Shown piece by piece: positions 1 to 12,375 of a DNA stretch of 64,000 bases. The notes below the pieces were generated by a model, which was not told where the DNA came from, did no database searches, and worked only from the letters and a program-made list of their open reading frames with translations. The first letter of the stretch is position 1. The number at the start of each line of letters is the position of its first letter. Made by a program: the position numbers and the translations under genes. The DNA comes from Malachius bipustulatus (Eukaryota; Arthropoda; Insecta; Coleoptera; Melyridae): positions 19,964,001 through 20,028,000 of the forward strand of contig OU342631.1 of the NCBI GenBank assembly GCA_910589415.1. Reading direction: 5' to 3'.

Positions 1-1569
1 ATTATTTTCTCAACTTATATTGTGGTAGTTAGAAATCAACGCTTTTTACGTCACAATAACTGATATTCAATTCCTCAAATATAAGAATTTTATAATTAAA
101 CGCAGTTTATATGATTTCAAGCCTTCATCATTTGCAGGTGCATATAAGACCCTCATATGTTTTTAAGGTGCGATAAATCAAATTTGCGGGAGTATAATTA
201 TTATAAAGCTTGTGCAGAAAAAATATATCTAGGTACATATCTACTTAGTTTGCTGTCATCAATGACGCGGGTGAGATGAAATTCCCAGCGTGATTCCTGC
301 GCAAAAGTCAAATAACTCAGGATCAGGATTCAGGAATCAGGATTACGATTTAGACTTAAAAAGAAAATGGGTATTGTGCATGATTAATTTTTGATCATAT
401 TATATGTTGGTATACATTCTGGTTGAATTATTTATGAAATTGATTTATTTCTTATGATCATAAATTCTCTTAAAATTATATCGTTTATTTGTTACCATGT
501 CAAAATACAAGACACGGTAATGCATGTGCGCTTTTTATTTATTTATATCATGATAGGTAGTTGGATGACTCAAATAACATAATAATTATTATTGTTTACT
601 TGAAATGTTTTCGAAAGCTCGCCTCTTCAAAAAGACGAAAGCTAATATCCTTATATTACCTACAGACTTTAGAGTCCTCGGTAAGGAACGCAAAAAATAC
701 TTTAATTGTGTTTTTTTTTGTTTTTTTTTTAATTGTGGCTTTTTAGAAAATACGTTTTACAAAATAATTAACGAATAAATTCATCCCAGAGATAAATTAA
801 TTCAGACCATAATATCTCGAGAAAAACAAGTTGTACGCAGACATATCCGATTTAAGAAAACTTGCCTCAGTACGAAGATACTCAGTTTAGGGTTTAGGTG
901 ATAGGTAGGTATATGGACCTGAAATTACAATAAATATGATTTTTTTGTAGAAGACCTTTTCCGCAGACATTCTGTACAACTCTGTACCTTAGAATTAGAA
1001 TTTATTAACTGTCTACATTTAGTAGGTTGCAATATTTACACAGCATACAAATCAGTCTTAGGTATAAGATAATAATTATAAAATTAATAAATACAAATAT
1101 TATAAAATATTAAAATATTATAAAATTAATTCTACTCAAAGTTCAACGCAAAAAAATATGAAATCTTGCTGGGTTAAGTAGACAATAACCCCCCGCCTCC
1201 CCCCGCAGAAATCAAGCTGGTTTTTTTTCAACATAGGCGACTAAAATGTCGCCTTAATATCCAAACAGTCTTTTTCATATTAATTAATTTTTACTTCTTC
1301 ATCAAGATGACTTCCTTTATCTTGGAAAATTAGGCAACGTTTCTCAAAGTTAAACTACTTCATCCTTAATATGAAGAATGAATAAAGTATGTTGTTAGGA
1401 ATTTTATCCAGAATTATTATTGAGATATTTGAAGCCTTTTCCATGTACACTGCTTTCAAAATGAAAAACTGCCATTTTCAGTTGTTCATAACTCATAAGT
1501 CATAACCTACTCATTTTAGACTGTAGCTGTAAAAACCATTTTTATTGGACTTATAATCGGTCACAATAG
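1..1569. other. AT-rich non-coding stretch
   Basis: No open frame here resembles a known protein. The stretch is strongly AT-rich, with AATAT/TAAAAT runs near 1075-1130 and a long T run near 705-730. No gene or clear element boundary is seen. Confidence 0.5.
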
Positions 1570-1826
1570 CCAAGTTGCTAGAGTTTCGGTCAAACGATCT
1601 CTAAAGTGCAGCATGACTTTTCTTGGTCAGCACTTAGATGGGTGACCAATTTATAGTGGTAAATAAAAAAGTTCCGTGACCGATCGTACTCCGGGAGGTA
1701 CGTTAAAAAGGGGGTCCCGGCTGCTTCACAGCAGTCGTTAAGTTATGTCAGAGGCCCTTGGGCTACTTGAAAACTTCTGACACTTGGGCTTTACCACAGC
1801 CATACGATATTTATTTATTTATTGGA
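1570..1826 (+). repeat. SINE-like element with 5S rRNA-like head
   Basis: The segment at about 1590-1647 (GATCTCTAAAGTGCAGCATG, then CACTTAGATGGGTGACC) resembles the internal promoter part of 5S rRNA (GATCACCGAAGTTAAGCAGC, then TACTTGGATGGGTGACC). It is followed by a GC-richer body (CTCCGGGAGGTACGTTAA, GGTCCCGGCTGC, GTCAGAGGCCC) of a type I recall from insect SINEs, and a TTTATTTATT tail. Homology to 5S is inferred by eye; the copy is diverged and could be another SINE class. Confidence 0.5.
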
Positions 1827-1859
1827 CTTATTCGGGAAATATGAAAAAAACAATAATAT

Positions 1860-2034
1860 TATACAGGGTGTCCTATTTAAAAAATAACCTTTACCTTCAA
1901 ACGGCCTTGAAATTGGATCCCAAGATCAAAGTCATATTAGTACAGTCAGATGATCCCGCATTATTGTTCTGAACAATTTTTGTTCAATCAACAGAGATTT
2001 GCGGGTCTAAGATTAAAATTACTCACCCTGTATA
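1860..2034. mobile_element. Short MITE with CAGGGTG ends
   Basis: The left end reads TATACAGGGTGTCC at 1860 and the right end CACCCTGTATA at 2024-2034. These form short terminal inverted repeats around about 175 bp with no coding capacity. It is one of many elements in the window sharing this end. Confidence 0.5.
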
Positions 2035-2327
2035 AATGAAGACAGTAATTCCATTAACACTAGATGACGAAGTATTTTTACAACTCCATATTATTGTATG
2101 ACAACAAAATCAACAGACAACATAACAAAAATTCTTCAAAATTTCTTCAAAAAAATTTTTTTTTTGTCAAAAGATGTGCAAGTTTGTCAGATTTAAACAG
2201 TGGAATTTTCAGAACGATGTGTAGAACCGTTCTGGCAACAGAGCCTCTGTTCCATATCTTAACAGTTATCCTGTATGATAAAGACCTATAATACCAGGTA
2301 ATTTAAAAAAAACCACTCCCCCCAGAA

Positions 2328-3334
2328 TATACAGGGTGCACCATGTATCCTTCTCTATATTGCTATCTCCTGAACGCTAATAGATACAGGGTCGGTTAAA
2401 TTAGAGAAAAGATGCGCAGTTATGTGGCCATCTCGAATTCGTCAAAACATGCAAGATATCTGTGACCGATCCTGAAATATCCTGAAAAAACTGAAAAATC
2501 GAGATTTCTTATTTTCGTCATATCTTTTTTTATAATGGAAATTAATAAATAATTTTTTGTAGGCTCACGCCGTTAAGAACTATTCATCTGGCATTTTAAA
2601 AATTTTCAAGGCCTACTAGATCTAAGAGTTTTCACAGTCAACTTTCGTTTTTCTTATGGCCGCCATATTATTTTTTTATATCGTTCGAATTGAAAAAAAT
2701 AATGGAAACCAACAATTAATAAACTTCAAAAAAAAAATTTCAAATTTTTATTTTTATTTTTTCAAAGAAAAACCTAAAAAAAAATCGTCGAAAAACGTCA
2801 ACATTTGTAAAATACGCCGAAATAGTGCTTGCCTTATGGTTTTTTAATTTATCTATGAAATTCGGTCTAAAAATGTGTATTTTTTGTAAAGAAAAAAGAA
2901 GAATAAAAAATTTTTTTATTTATTTTTTGAAGTTTAACAAGTTTTAGTTTTTACGATTTTTTTTATACCGAATAACATAAAAAAACACTATGGTGGCCAT
3001 AAGAAAAACGAAAGTTGACTATGAAAATTCTGGGATCTAGTCGGCTTTGAAAATTTTTGAAATGTCAGATGGGTAGCTCTTGCCGACTTATGTAAGCCCA
3101 CAAAAAATTATTTATTAATCTCCAATAATAAAAGAGATATGGAAAAAATAATAAATCTCGATTTTTCAGTTTTTTCAGGATATTTCAGGAACGGTCACAG
3201 ATATCTTGTATGTCCCGACGGATTCGAGATGGCCGCAAAACTGCGCTCCTTCGGACTTGTTTAACCGACCCGCCTGTATCTGTTAGCGTTAGGAGATAGC
3301 AATATAGAGAAGGATATATGGTGCACCCTGTATA
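2328..3334. mobile_element. Fold-back MITE, about 1.0 kb, long inverted arms
   Basis: TATACAGGGTGCACCATGTA at the left end is mirrored by ATGGTGCACCCTGTATA at the right end. The mirror symmetry continues inward for most of the element: TATTGCTATCTCCTGAACGC against GCGTTAGGAGATAGCAATA, and CGTTTTTCTTATGGCC (2647) against GGCCATAAGAAAAACG (2996). It is therefore nearly one long palindrome with arms of about 450 bp. No transposase is present. Confidence 0.75.
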
Positions 3335-3369
3335 GAAGTGTGAACTGAAGATGAAAAACCTTCAAAATT

Positions 3370-3855
3370 AAAAATTTGATTTACTTTCTATTGATGTAAC
3401 AAACATTTATACATCAGGGTGTTCCTTGGCTCAGTAATGACGGCATTGTTTATGACACCCTGTATATTATTAAATTTTGAGATTTTTGAGGGTGATGATA
3501 ATTATCAGATTTTTCATCACTCTGTATAAAATATTCGTCTATACATGATAGGATAGTACATAAAAAGTTGAAATAGGGACATGCTAAGCCGTTTTTCGAT
3601 ATGTAGAGCCGTTTCCGAGGCTCACTGCTTTAAAAATGGAAAATTTCTATTTTAATTTGTTTATAACTCATAACATAACCTACTCACTTTAAACTGTAAC
3701 TGTAAAAACCATTCTGACCTACTTTATTTTCTCAAACAATCTCAGAATATAATAATACAAGATTCCTATTTAAAAAAATAAATCGTTCGTCTTACTGGCC
3801 CATAAGGAACAGCCTGTATAATTATTTTGCATCAATAGAAAGTAAGTCAAGTTAT
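3370..3855. mobile_element. Diverged fold-back element
   Basis: TTTGATTTACTTTCTATTGATG at the left is mirrored by CATCAATAGAAAGTAAGTCAA at the right. Inside are TTGGCTCAGTAATGACGGC and its diverged inverse. The same core (GGCTCAGTAATRAC and AATTGACCTGTTTCGGGTT) recurs in the element at 7856-8580, so both belong to one family. Confidence 0.55.
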
Positions 3856-6800
3856 AAAATTGACCTGTTTCGGGTTGCATATTTATCTTCAGATCACACT
3901 TCTATAAATTCGGGGGGTTGCAAGTTTTTGAAAAATCACCTGGTACATATACATTTTCTGTATATATTTTTTTTTATATTTTGCCTATAGCCCTTACCAA
4001 TTTATAATTTTCGGCAATTACTCCTGTGATAATTACCCCCTTAAAAGTGGGGAGTGCGCCTATTCGCGCTCCAGGATTATCATGACATTGGCTGAGCGAG
4101 CAAAAGACCCATTTTTTCTAATGACAATCACCAAAATCTTATTTATGCAATAATTATGATACTCCTGCCCTTTCAAGCCCTTTGATCAAAAAGGTCTATT
4201 GATTTTGTGTAGTTTGATAGTGTACTAGTGCGCACTAGTGCGCGCATTCCGATCGCTGCTTAATAAGATTTTCAGTAGGTAAGTATAGGTACTGAAGCTA
4301 GAAAATTAAAAATAATGAAGTTGAATAAGTATAATGGGGGATCTTATGATAATAATTAAATATACAACAGGGTATACGTAATCATCGTTTGTCTATTTTG
4401 TTGATTTATATCATTATTAGAAACAGCTAAGGAGGAACTAATTAATGGAAGTTAAATTTATAATTTTTGCTCTCATTCCACTTTATCGAAAAAGAAATAA
4501 CTGACCGAGCTCATTAATTCTTATTAAAGTTGCAACTAACACTTCACTATACTGGCGTTCTTTTGTACCTGCTCCTGGAAAAAAAGTTTTTATTTTAATG
4601 TTTCCATTGTCTATCGTAATAATAATTATAAATCCGTCATTTCCTCCCAAGATCGATGCACAATAATTAAATATGATACTCATAATATAATGACAAATGC
4701 CACCATTATAATTTAAGCAAATCTGTTTTTGCAACTTCTTGTAGGTACATCTTGATCTGCTGATTAAATCTAAAGATGGCCTGAGAGAAATCAGAAATCA
4801 AGTTAAACCTGCATGAGATTCCCTATCAAGAGGACGCAGAAAGCGAACTGGTAAAATAACGTGCGGTTAGTGTAGTTAGGTTGCTTTTCCCCATACAAAT
4901 ACATGCTGAGAGGCAGAGAGTTGTTGAAAAACCTTTCCGAGAGAGAGTTTCATGAAGACAAAATTCGAACAACTTGGAAAATGTTAAAGATGGCAGATGG
5001 CAATGGGTCGAAATAATATTATTTTTCTCATCGGTTTCTTAAAGATGGACATTCTTAGCAAGGCGCATTAAAAAATTTAAATTGAAAAATAATGAATGAA
5101 CATGCGAAAGTTCATATCAGAAACGATGGAACGATGGCGAAGATGTGAGGTCATGTGAGATATGATGAACAATTTATTTTTCTTTGATTTTTCAGTAGCT
5201 CGATACCTATCGCAATTACTCATAAATCTTGACTCATCTTTTGCTTGCTGGTTATCACCTTTTTTACCAAACATGAACCAATGCATATGAAATATATTCC
5301 TACCTGTACTAATAATAGCAAGAGATTAGTTGAGATTTGGTATTGTCATGGTTGTAAAATACTTATTAAAAATTGAAATTAATTTGTCACTTGTCTAATT
5401 TTATTAAAAAGTGTCTCGATTTACACGCTTGATTAAAGAGACTGTTCGATAATATCATTTGAGATATGGTATTGTCATAATTGTAAATGTGTTCAATGTG
5501 AAAACTAATTAGTCACTTTTGTTAATTTTATTCAGAAGATATGGATATATAACGAAATAATACAATACAATACACTTAAGATAATAAAAGACAACGGCAG
5601 CTGCATTCATATATACAGCACATATGAAACTTAAAAACTACAATACAATCGTATAAACCACTCGGTATTGTTCCCAGTGTCTAACCGCATCGAAAATGTA
5701 CATAACGACCTTTTAGTTGAGCTACCGCTGCCAGGACACAAGAATACCACCTCAGGTGAAGTGCCCTCGAGTTACAAGTAGCCATTACAATATCTGTATT
5801 AAAATTGTGACAAATCATTGTGTTTGCGGGAATACAATGCGACGATATCTCTGGATCCAGATCTCCCTGTTTGGAAAGTGGATGATTTCAAGTCAGTTTT
5901 GCATTAAATCTGAACACCGTGCAGGACTTTTGTGGGTATAAACGGTATAATAACAGCCGGTAGATTGTCAGATCGAGATAAAGTCACAGTTTCAAGTGGC
6001 TTTTGTCCAAGCATTTGAGCACATTTGTAACATTTCAAGGGTGTTTAGAAATTGCATTCACTTGGAAATACACAATTGCGTAAACTCAAATTGGCTACTT
6101 ACTTATTGGAATCAATGCTGTGAGAAGTCATGCAAAAAAATTGATATCGGAAGCTTTTTTTCTCTGCAATTATTTCGTACGTTAAACAGACGCTTTAATC
6201 AAAATTTTAAAATAATTGTTTGGAAGCAGTATATCGGGTCATGTTTTTTCATGTAACTGGGAGGTAAGCTGACACCTCACAAATGACTTTTCTTAAAGCA
6301 GTAGTGTAGTACAATTATTATTCGTTAAAGAAGACGCTGTCTAGATGATCACAATTTCAGAAAAATATATAAATCCCATCACGTCGCGTCACACAATTAA
6401 GTTTCCAATAGACATTTGAAATCCAAAAGAAATTCAGTGTAAGTATTCGAAGTTTTCTTTATAAAATAGGTATTCAAATTAACGGTGACTTGTTGGAAAA
6501 TTTTTATTTTCCGTACTGGCAGCTCTGATGATTGTTTTTATCATTATAAGTCAGGTCAGGACAAGAATTGTCTGTTTCTTAATGTAAACAGTCTACAAAA
6601 TCTAAAGTATAAGTGCCTTAGGCCCGTATTCATAAAGCATTTCTGTCCTGTAATATCTCGAAAATAATTAAATAAATGGGATGGAGATATGCAGTTTTTA
6701 TGCGTTAGAGTGAGATGGGTATAGTATTATTACGTAATTATTTAGGAAATTATCGTTTGTGAATACGGGCGTTAGAATAATTAAATCTATCATTCCTATA

Positions 6801-6930
6801 GTTATTTTATTATAACCGTTAATGGGAGTAGAAAAAGTACAGTATAGATACTCGAGTTGCATTGCCAGACAAACACACACTCGCGGAATTATTACACAGA
6901 AACGGCATGCGGCTAGTGTCATTTTAAATG
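3856..6930. other. Non-coding stretch, no gene recognised
   Basis: Only short open frames are present and none resembles a known family. The 4080-4260 part has GC-richer words (CTAGTGCGCACTAGTGCGCGC). Nothing further can be supported. Confidence 0.4.
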
Positions 6931-6959
6931 TATGTCATTCGTGTGTCGTTTTATATCTA

Positions 6960-7300
6960 GGATACAAGCATTAGATCTGTATACTGCAAACACAGAAAAG
7001 TATAGCACACATATCATGAGAACCACAGACGTAAATTTCCTCCAACCATTGAATAAGCAGCTCTATAAAACCTATACTAACACCACATACCAAGTAACAG
7101 ATGCTCCAGCTCCAGTGAACCCTCGATCGTTCAATATAACAAATAATAACGCAACGTTGAGGGCATCCTGCGTGTGAACGGGGTGGTCCTGGACTCTTAT
7201 CTCCGATCACCTCCGCAGGACGCCACTCCGGAGTTGCAATCTACGCCAAGGCCTTCCATATCGCCGATTCCACGATCGCTTTTATGGGAAACTGTTATGG
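6960..7300 (+). pseudogene. Possible remnant of an FN3-domain coding exon
   Basis: A plus-strand reading at 7085-7162 gives a peptide with VTDAPAPVNPRSFNITNNNA, which resembles the opening strand of a fibronectin type III domain (DAPxPPxNxxxxNITxxxxxL). The following sequence is open only after frame changes (NVEGILRVNGVVLDSYL, then SAGRHSGVAIYAKAF). No splice sites join these parts convincingly. It may be a decayed gene piece or chance; the domain assignment is tentative. Confidence 0.2.
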
Positions 7301-7855
7301 CTGTTTCGGTTATGAATATTTATAGCTGTAAGTCAGGGAAAGGAGCTCGAGTATCAAAAAGTATTCAAACTGCGTGGGGTTTCGATGTCAGAATTTGTTT
7401 TATTTTAAATAAAAGATTTTATATTTTATATTTTAATCAGAAGTCAATAACGATCATCTCTGAAGTTTACAAAATTGAACAAAAGAGGAGGTTTTATCAA
7501 ATGCATTTCGAGGAACTTACAGTTTTTCAGATCCTTGCCTTATTAGCAAAAATATTCTCAAGAAAACCTGCACTTCTTCCCTTATTACCACCGTAACATC
7601 CCAGTAGTCGAAAAATTAAAATATTCACAATTATTTAGTGCAAGGAAAATCGAGTAAGATTACATCAACATTATTATGAAGTACAAACCTCTCAAAAATT
7701 TAGAGTTTTTGAGAAAATCCAGCAGTAAAATTGTGAATTTTTTCCTTTTTCAGTCCAGAAAGTAGGATGTTCAGAAAAAAAATTCATAAACATCATCGAA
7801 TTAGTCTCAGAATTCGAACAACTTTACGATTTAGGACGATTTTATCGGGCGCCAG

Positions 7856-8580
7856 TTACAGGGTGAATTATAACGGAGAAATAAATAAACGAAGAAAATA
7901 AATTCATTTTCTCAGTTGTTAATATTTTGTAGAATTAAAAAACAATACGAAACAGGTCAATTTTTAAATTGAATTTATGTTCTATTGACGTAAGTTTTTT
8001 TTATACCAGGGTGTTAGGCTCAGTAATAACTACATTGTCTATTTTTATAAAAAGGACACCTGTATATAATTGAGTAGGCGATGAGTTAGAAAAAAAATGA
8101 AAATCGAAATTTTCAATCTAGTGTACATGTTCAATTTAAAAAAAAAATTTTCCTTCAAACTTGAAGGATGCATGCTTAAAATTTTTGTATATTTTTTTTT
8201 CATATGGGTAGTAGGTACATAAAAAGTTAAGATTAACGACATGTAAGCCGTTTTGCGATATCTTGAGCCGTTTCCAATGTAGACTGCTTTGAAAATAAAA
8301 AATGGTAAAAAACTTCTCAATTTAATCTCCACTGCAACTGCTGAAAAGTAAAATCCATTCTGACTGGATTTTCTCAGACAATCTAAAAATGTATTGATAT
8401 ACGGGGTGGTCTATTAAAAAAATGGACAATGTAGTCATTACTGAGCCAGGAAAATAAAAAAAAGTTATGTCAATAGAACATAAATTTAATTTAAAAATTG
8501 ATCTGTTTCGGGTTTTTCAATTCTACAAAAATTAACTGAGAAAATGAATAATTATTCGTTACGTATGATTCACCCTGTAT
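7856..8580. mobile_element. Fold-back MITE, about 0.72 kb
   Basis: TTACAGGGTGAATTATAAC at the left mirrors ATGATTCACCCTGTAT at the right. Inner arms also mirror: AATTTTTGTAGAATT-type sequence at both ends, and GGCTCAGTAATAACTACATT (about 8010) against AATGTAGTCATTACTGAGCC (about 8428). It is a palindromic non-autonomous element of the same family as 3370-3855. Confidence 0.7.
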
Positions 8581-8913
8581 AACAATTCTTCCTTAACATC
8601 AAATGGTATATTTTCCAGATTATAATTGTGGGAATAAAATACGTGAAAGAAAATACGTAGGGCTGATTTAATTTCCCGAAGTAACCATCAAGAAATTATT
8701 ATCTTATAGTTTCGAATCATTTAAATATTTAATCAGATATTGTAACGACTTCAAAGCAAGAATAATTGAAACCCTGTGAAGAATTCTGGATTGCTAAGTC
8801 GTGGTCTGTATAATGACATATTTCTTGAGCGCCAGCTTGTTTTTCTTAACCCTATCGAAAATTTTGTTTTTTTTAACCTCTCTATAAATATTTTTTATAT
8901 TTCTTAGTTTGTT

Positions 8914-9190
8914 TTGTCAAACGGATTTAAAAAATGGAAGTATAAAACGTCAATCTTCGTTTTCCATTTAAATGCTGAAAAATGGGTAAAACAAGCGCGC
9001 AAACATGAGCGAAAACGGCAATGGTTATGGAGTGGGAGTAGAATAGCTCAGATGCGAGGAATATAATATATGTACAGCCGTTTTCGTTCATGTTTACGCG
9101 CAATGTTTAAACATTTTTCAGCATTTAAATGGAAAACGAAGATTGACGTTTTACAGCTGAACACTCCTACTTTCCGAATCCGTTTGATAA
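8914..9190. mobile_element. Fold-back element, about 0.28 kb
   Basis: The left arm TCAAACGGATTTAAAAAATG and ACGTCAATCTTCGTTTTCCA is matched in reverse by TGGAAAACGAAGATTGACGT and CCGAATCCGTTTGATAAA. The central part (GAGCGAAAACGGC against GCCGTTTTCGTTC) also pairs. There are no CAGGGTG ends, so this is a family different from its neighbours. Confidence 0.6.
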
Positions 9191-10026
9191 ATTTTAATCG
9201 GACGACCTCCCAGAGCATCTAGCCTTGCTGCAAAATATGGTAAGAGCTTCTATACCTCAGTCGACCAACAGATATAGTAATAAAACTGCGCAACAAACTT
9301 TTAAGGTCCAAGTAGTCACATCTGTAGGCAGATAGTGCCTTATTTATTGGTTACCTGGTTCCGGTAAACCAATGAGAAGGGCATTCTAAGGTTTGTGTAT
9401 TGTATAATTCTTGTGCATAAGGTGTCTGCCTACCTGGATTGTAAACTTACCGCGCACTTTTATTACTATATCTTTTGGCCGACTGAGGTATAATTGCAAT
9501 TACGCGAAAACTAATTATCCAAAGAAGTATGGGTTTTGCACACAGGAAGTATTGAAACAAATTTTGGAAAGGTATGGGGGAGGGGGTTCATGCCGTACAT
9601 GATTTCCAAGACCTTCATAAGTATAAGACACCTCCCCAAAATTTCGCATGTTCATGGGAAATTTAAAAATGTTTCGGCATTAATTTTTTCTGTAATTTTT
9701 CTAGTTTAAAAAATTATCACATATCGTAACTTTTTTTAAATTTATCCTCGAATAAATCTTTCAAATTATGCGTTACATGATCCCTCTACAAATTTGAGAG
9801 TTTGAAGTGAAAGTTGGTATGGGGGCCTAGAGTATAAAACATAGGTAAATGAGTCCTCCACCAAAACGATGAAAGTTGACTTGTTTCAGGAATTCTTTGT
9901 ATAACTTGATCTTAGCTGTCTCACACCTCCACAAAGTGAGACTTAATTGTTGTCTTTGATCTAATAACTATGTTTGTACTTCAATAAGATGTGTGTATTT
10001 ACCAGAGATGTTTGTATTATTATGAC
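9191..10026. other. Non-coding stretch
   Basis: No recognisable coding sequence, RNA or repeat boundary is seen between the fold-back element and the mariner-type element. Confidence 0.4.
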
Positions 10027-12375
10027 TATACAGGCTGTCCCAAAGGGCATGGATCAAACGAAACCCAGTGGTAGGGGGGTAATTTGGAACAAAAAATCCG
10101 ATAAAGGGTGGTCCGAATGTTTCCGGTTCTCGAGTTATTCGCCATTTTATGATTTTTTTTAAATTACTTCATTCGATAAGAAAAAAATTAAAAAAAAAAT
10201 TAACTTCTTTTTTGTAAATGAACTTCTACGATATTCAACGTTTTAGAATAACGTCTTATTCTTACAGTTGTTATTTTGAAATTATTCTTTGCATATTATA
10301 AAAGTTAGAGACCATTTTTCATCGATTTTAAAGATTTAAAAAAATCATCGTGATAATTGGAGTGACCATAAAAAAATAATTAACGCACAGAAAACGTGAA
10401 CATTATTCAGAAAAACTTCTACGTTGGTTGCCCTTATTGCCTAATGTCACCTTATTACATTATTCCCAATAAAAATGAAAATTTTTCAAAATTAATCTAA
10501 AATGTTCAATTTTGAAAATTATCGTCTTATGGTAATATGAACAATAATACACACCAAATGGGTTTAAATTACGTTTATTTGTACTAACTAAGCATATTAA
10601 GTATACGGCGATGACATGCCAATAAGTTTTTATTTTATTAAACGTGGTTTAACATATTCTCAAAATGTCTTCCTTCCATTCTAATACACATTCGGCACCG
10701 TCGCAAAAAATTTTGTTTCAGTCGTCTGAAGGCGCGCTCATTATTTCGAATTTGATTAGACATAATGTCGATCGTTTCTCGAAGATCTTGCACATTGTGG
10801 TGTACTCTCGAGTATACCAGTTCTTTGAGACACCCTCACAGAAAAAAATCCAAGGGGTTAAGATCCGGGGAACTGGGTGGCCACTGTATGGTCCCTCCCC
10901 GCCCTATCCATCTCTCATGGTAGGTTTCTTCAAGAAACTCCCGAACAGGACGAGCCATATGCGAAGAAGCTCCATCGTGTTGCAACCACATTCGTGTACG
11001 AATAGCTAATGGAACATTTTGCAACAACGCATTCAATTCATTTTGTAAAAATTGTAAATAGTCTTCGCCACGTAGTCTAGCTGGTAACTCAAAAGGACCA
11101 ATTAATAGGTCGTTTACTATTCCAGCCCAAATATTTAATCCAAATCGGTGTTGAAATGTATGATCTCTAATGATTCGTGGATTTTCTACAGCCCAGTAGT
11201 GCATATTGTGAATATTAAATCTCCCAGTACGTCTAAAATTGGCCTCGTCTGTCCATAAAATCGAATTAAAAAATAAAGGATTTTCCCTGGATTGTCGCAA
11301 GGAGCGAACGCCCGCCCTCTCGGCTTGGACCACCAGGCACTTGGCCTTCAATATATATTTGTGAACTCGCATGAAAACTCGATAGTCGGGATGATGTTCT
11401 CGATTGGGGTATCGATCACGGTATTCTCTTGCAGCACGTCGAGCATTCCCATTGCAAAAACCATAAAGAAAATGCATTTCTGCATATTCGCGAGAAGTGT
11501 AAGGCATTTTTAGAGTTTTGTTGGTACAACTTTAACCTACCTAATTTATTACAGGAAACCACAATCAAAGTAATTGAAGCCGTACAATTATTTTACAATA
11601 ATTGATGTTTTTCTAGGTAACAATTTTGGTTTCCTAGGTAACAGTTTGGTTTCCTATAGGTAACATGTTCAACAACAATTTTTTCAGAGAAGAGAAAACG
11701 ATTGTATTGGATAATAACAAATAAGTAGTGATAAATTCGGTTTCATAAATTTTCTTATTTATATTTTTATGAAAACTTAATAACATGTCATCGCCGTATA
11801 CTTAATATACTTAGTTATTGCGAATAAACGTAATTTAAACCCATATGGTGTGTATTATTGTTCATATTACCATAGCACGATGATTTTCAAAATTGAACAT
11901 TTTAGACTAATTTTGCAAAATTTTCATTTTGAGTGGGAATAATGTAATAAACGTGACATTAGGCAATAAGGGCAATCAACGTAGAAGTTTTTCTGAATAA
12001 TGTTCACTTTTCTGTGCGTTAGTTTTTTTTTTATGGTCACTCAATTATCACGATGATTTTTTCAAATCTCTAAAATCGAAGAAAAATGGTCTCTAACTTT
12101 TATAAAATGCAAAGACCAATTCCAAAATAACAACTGTAAGAATAAGACGTTATTCTAAAACATTTATAGCGTAGAAGTTCATTTACAAAAAAGAAGTTAA
12201 TTTTTTTTTTTTTCTTATCGAAAGTAGCAATTTTTTAAAAAATCATAAAATGGCGAATAACTCGTGAACCGTAAACATTCGGACCAGCCTTTATGTGATT
12301 TTTTTTGTTCCAAATTACCCCCCCCCCCTACCACTGGGTTTCGTTTGATCCATGCCCTCTGGGACACCCTGTATA
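10027..12375 (-). mobile_element. Mariner-superfamily DNA transposon, about 2.35 kb, degenerate
   Basis: The ends are TATACAGGCTGTCCCAAAGG at 10027 and, inverted, CTCTGGGACACCCTGTATA at 12375, consistent with a TA target. The inverted repeats run about 590 bp each side (10027-10617 and 11784-12375), meeting at GTATACGGCGATGACATG and its inverse. Between them lies a minus-strand transposase gene that is broken (see 10638-11507). The element is probably immobile by itself, although its ends look well kept. Its end sequence is the type shared by many MITEs in this window, so a full-length relative elsewhere may mobilise them. Confidence 0.85.
10638..11507 (-). pseudogene. Mariner-type (DDE) transposase with DUF4817-like N-terminus, broken
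   Basis: The protein would bind the element ends and cut and join DNA through a DDE/DDD RNase H fold. The start is the ATG at 11507. Residues about 1-50 match the helix-turn-helix head of insect copies (EYAEMHFLYGFCNGNARRAA). The catalytic part follows at once: WTDEANF (first Asp), QHDGASSH (second Asp), SPDLNPLDFF (third Asp, about 36 residues after the second). About 90 residues usually found between head and WTDE are missing, so there is an internal deletion. A TGA at 10836-10838 replaces the usual Trp after DFFL; the same frame then stays open for about 65 codons to a TAA at 10638, followed by AATAAA. Intact relatives run to roughly 340-370 residues. Both the deletion and the stop mark it as dead. 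Confidence 0.8.

Noticed and set aside
7174..7596. 140-codon open frame
   Set aside because: Only its first part overlaps the FN3-like stretch, in a different frame; the rest is AT-driven low-complexity sequence.
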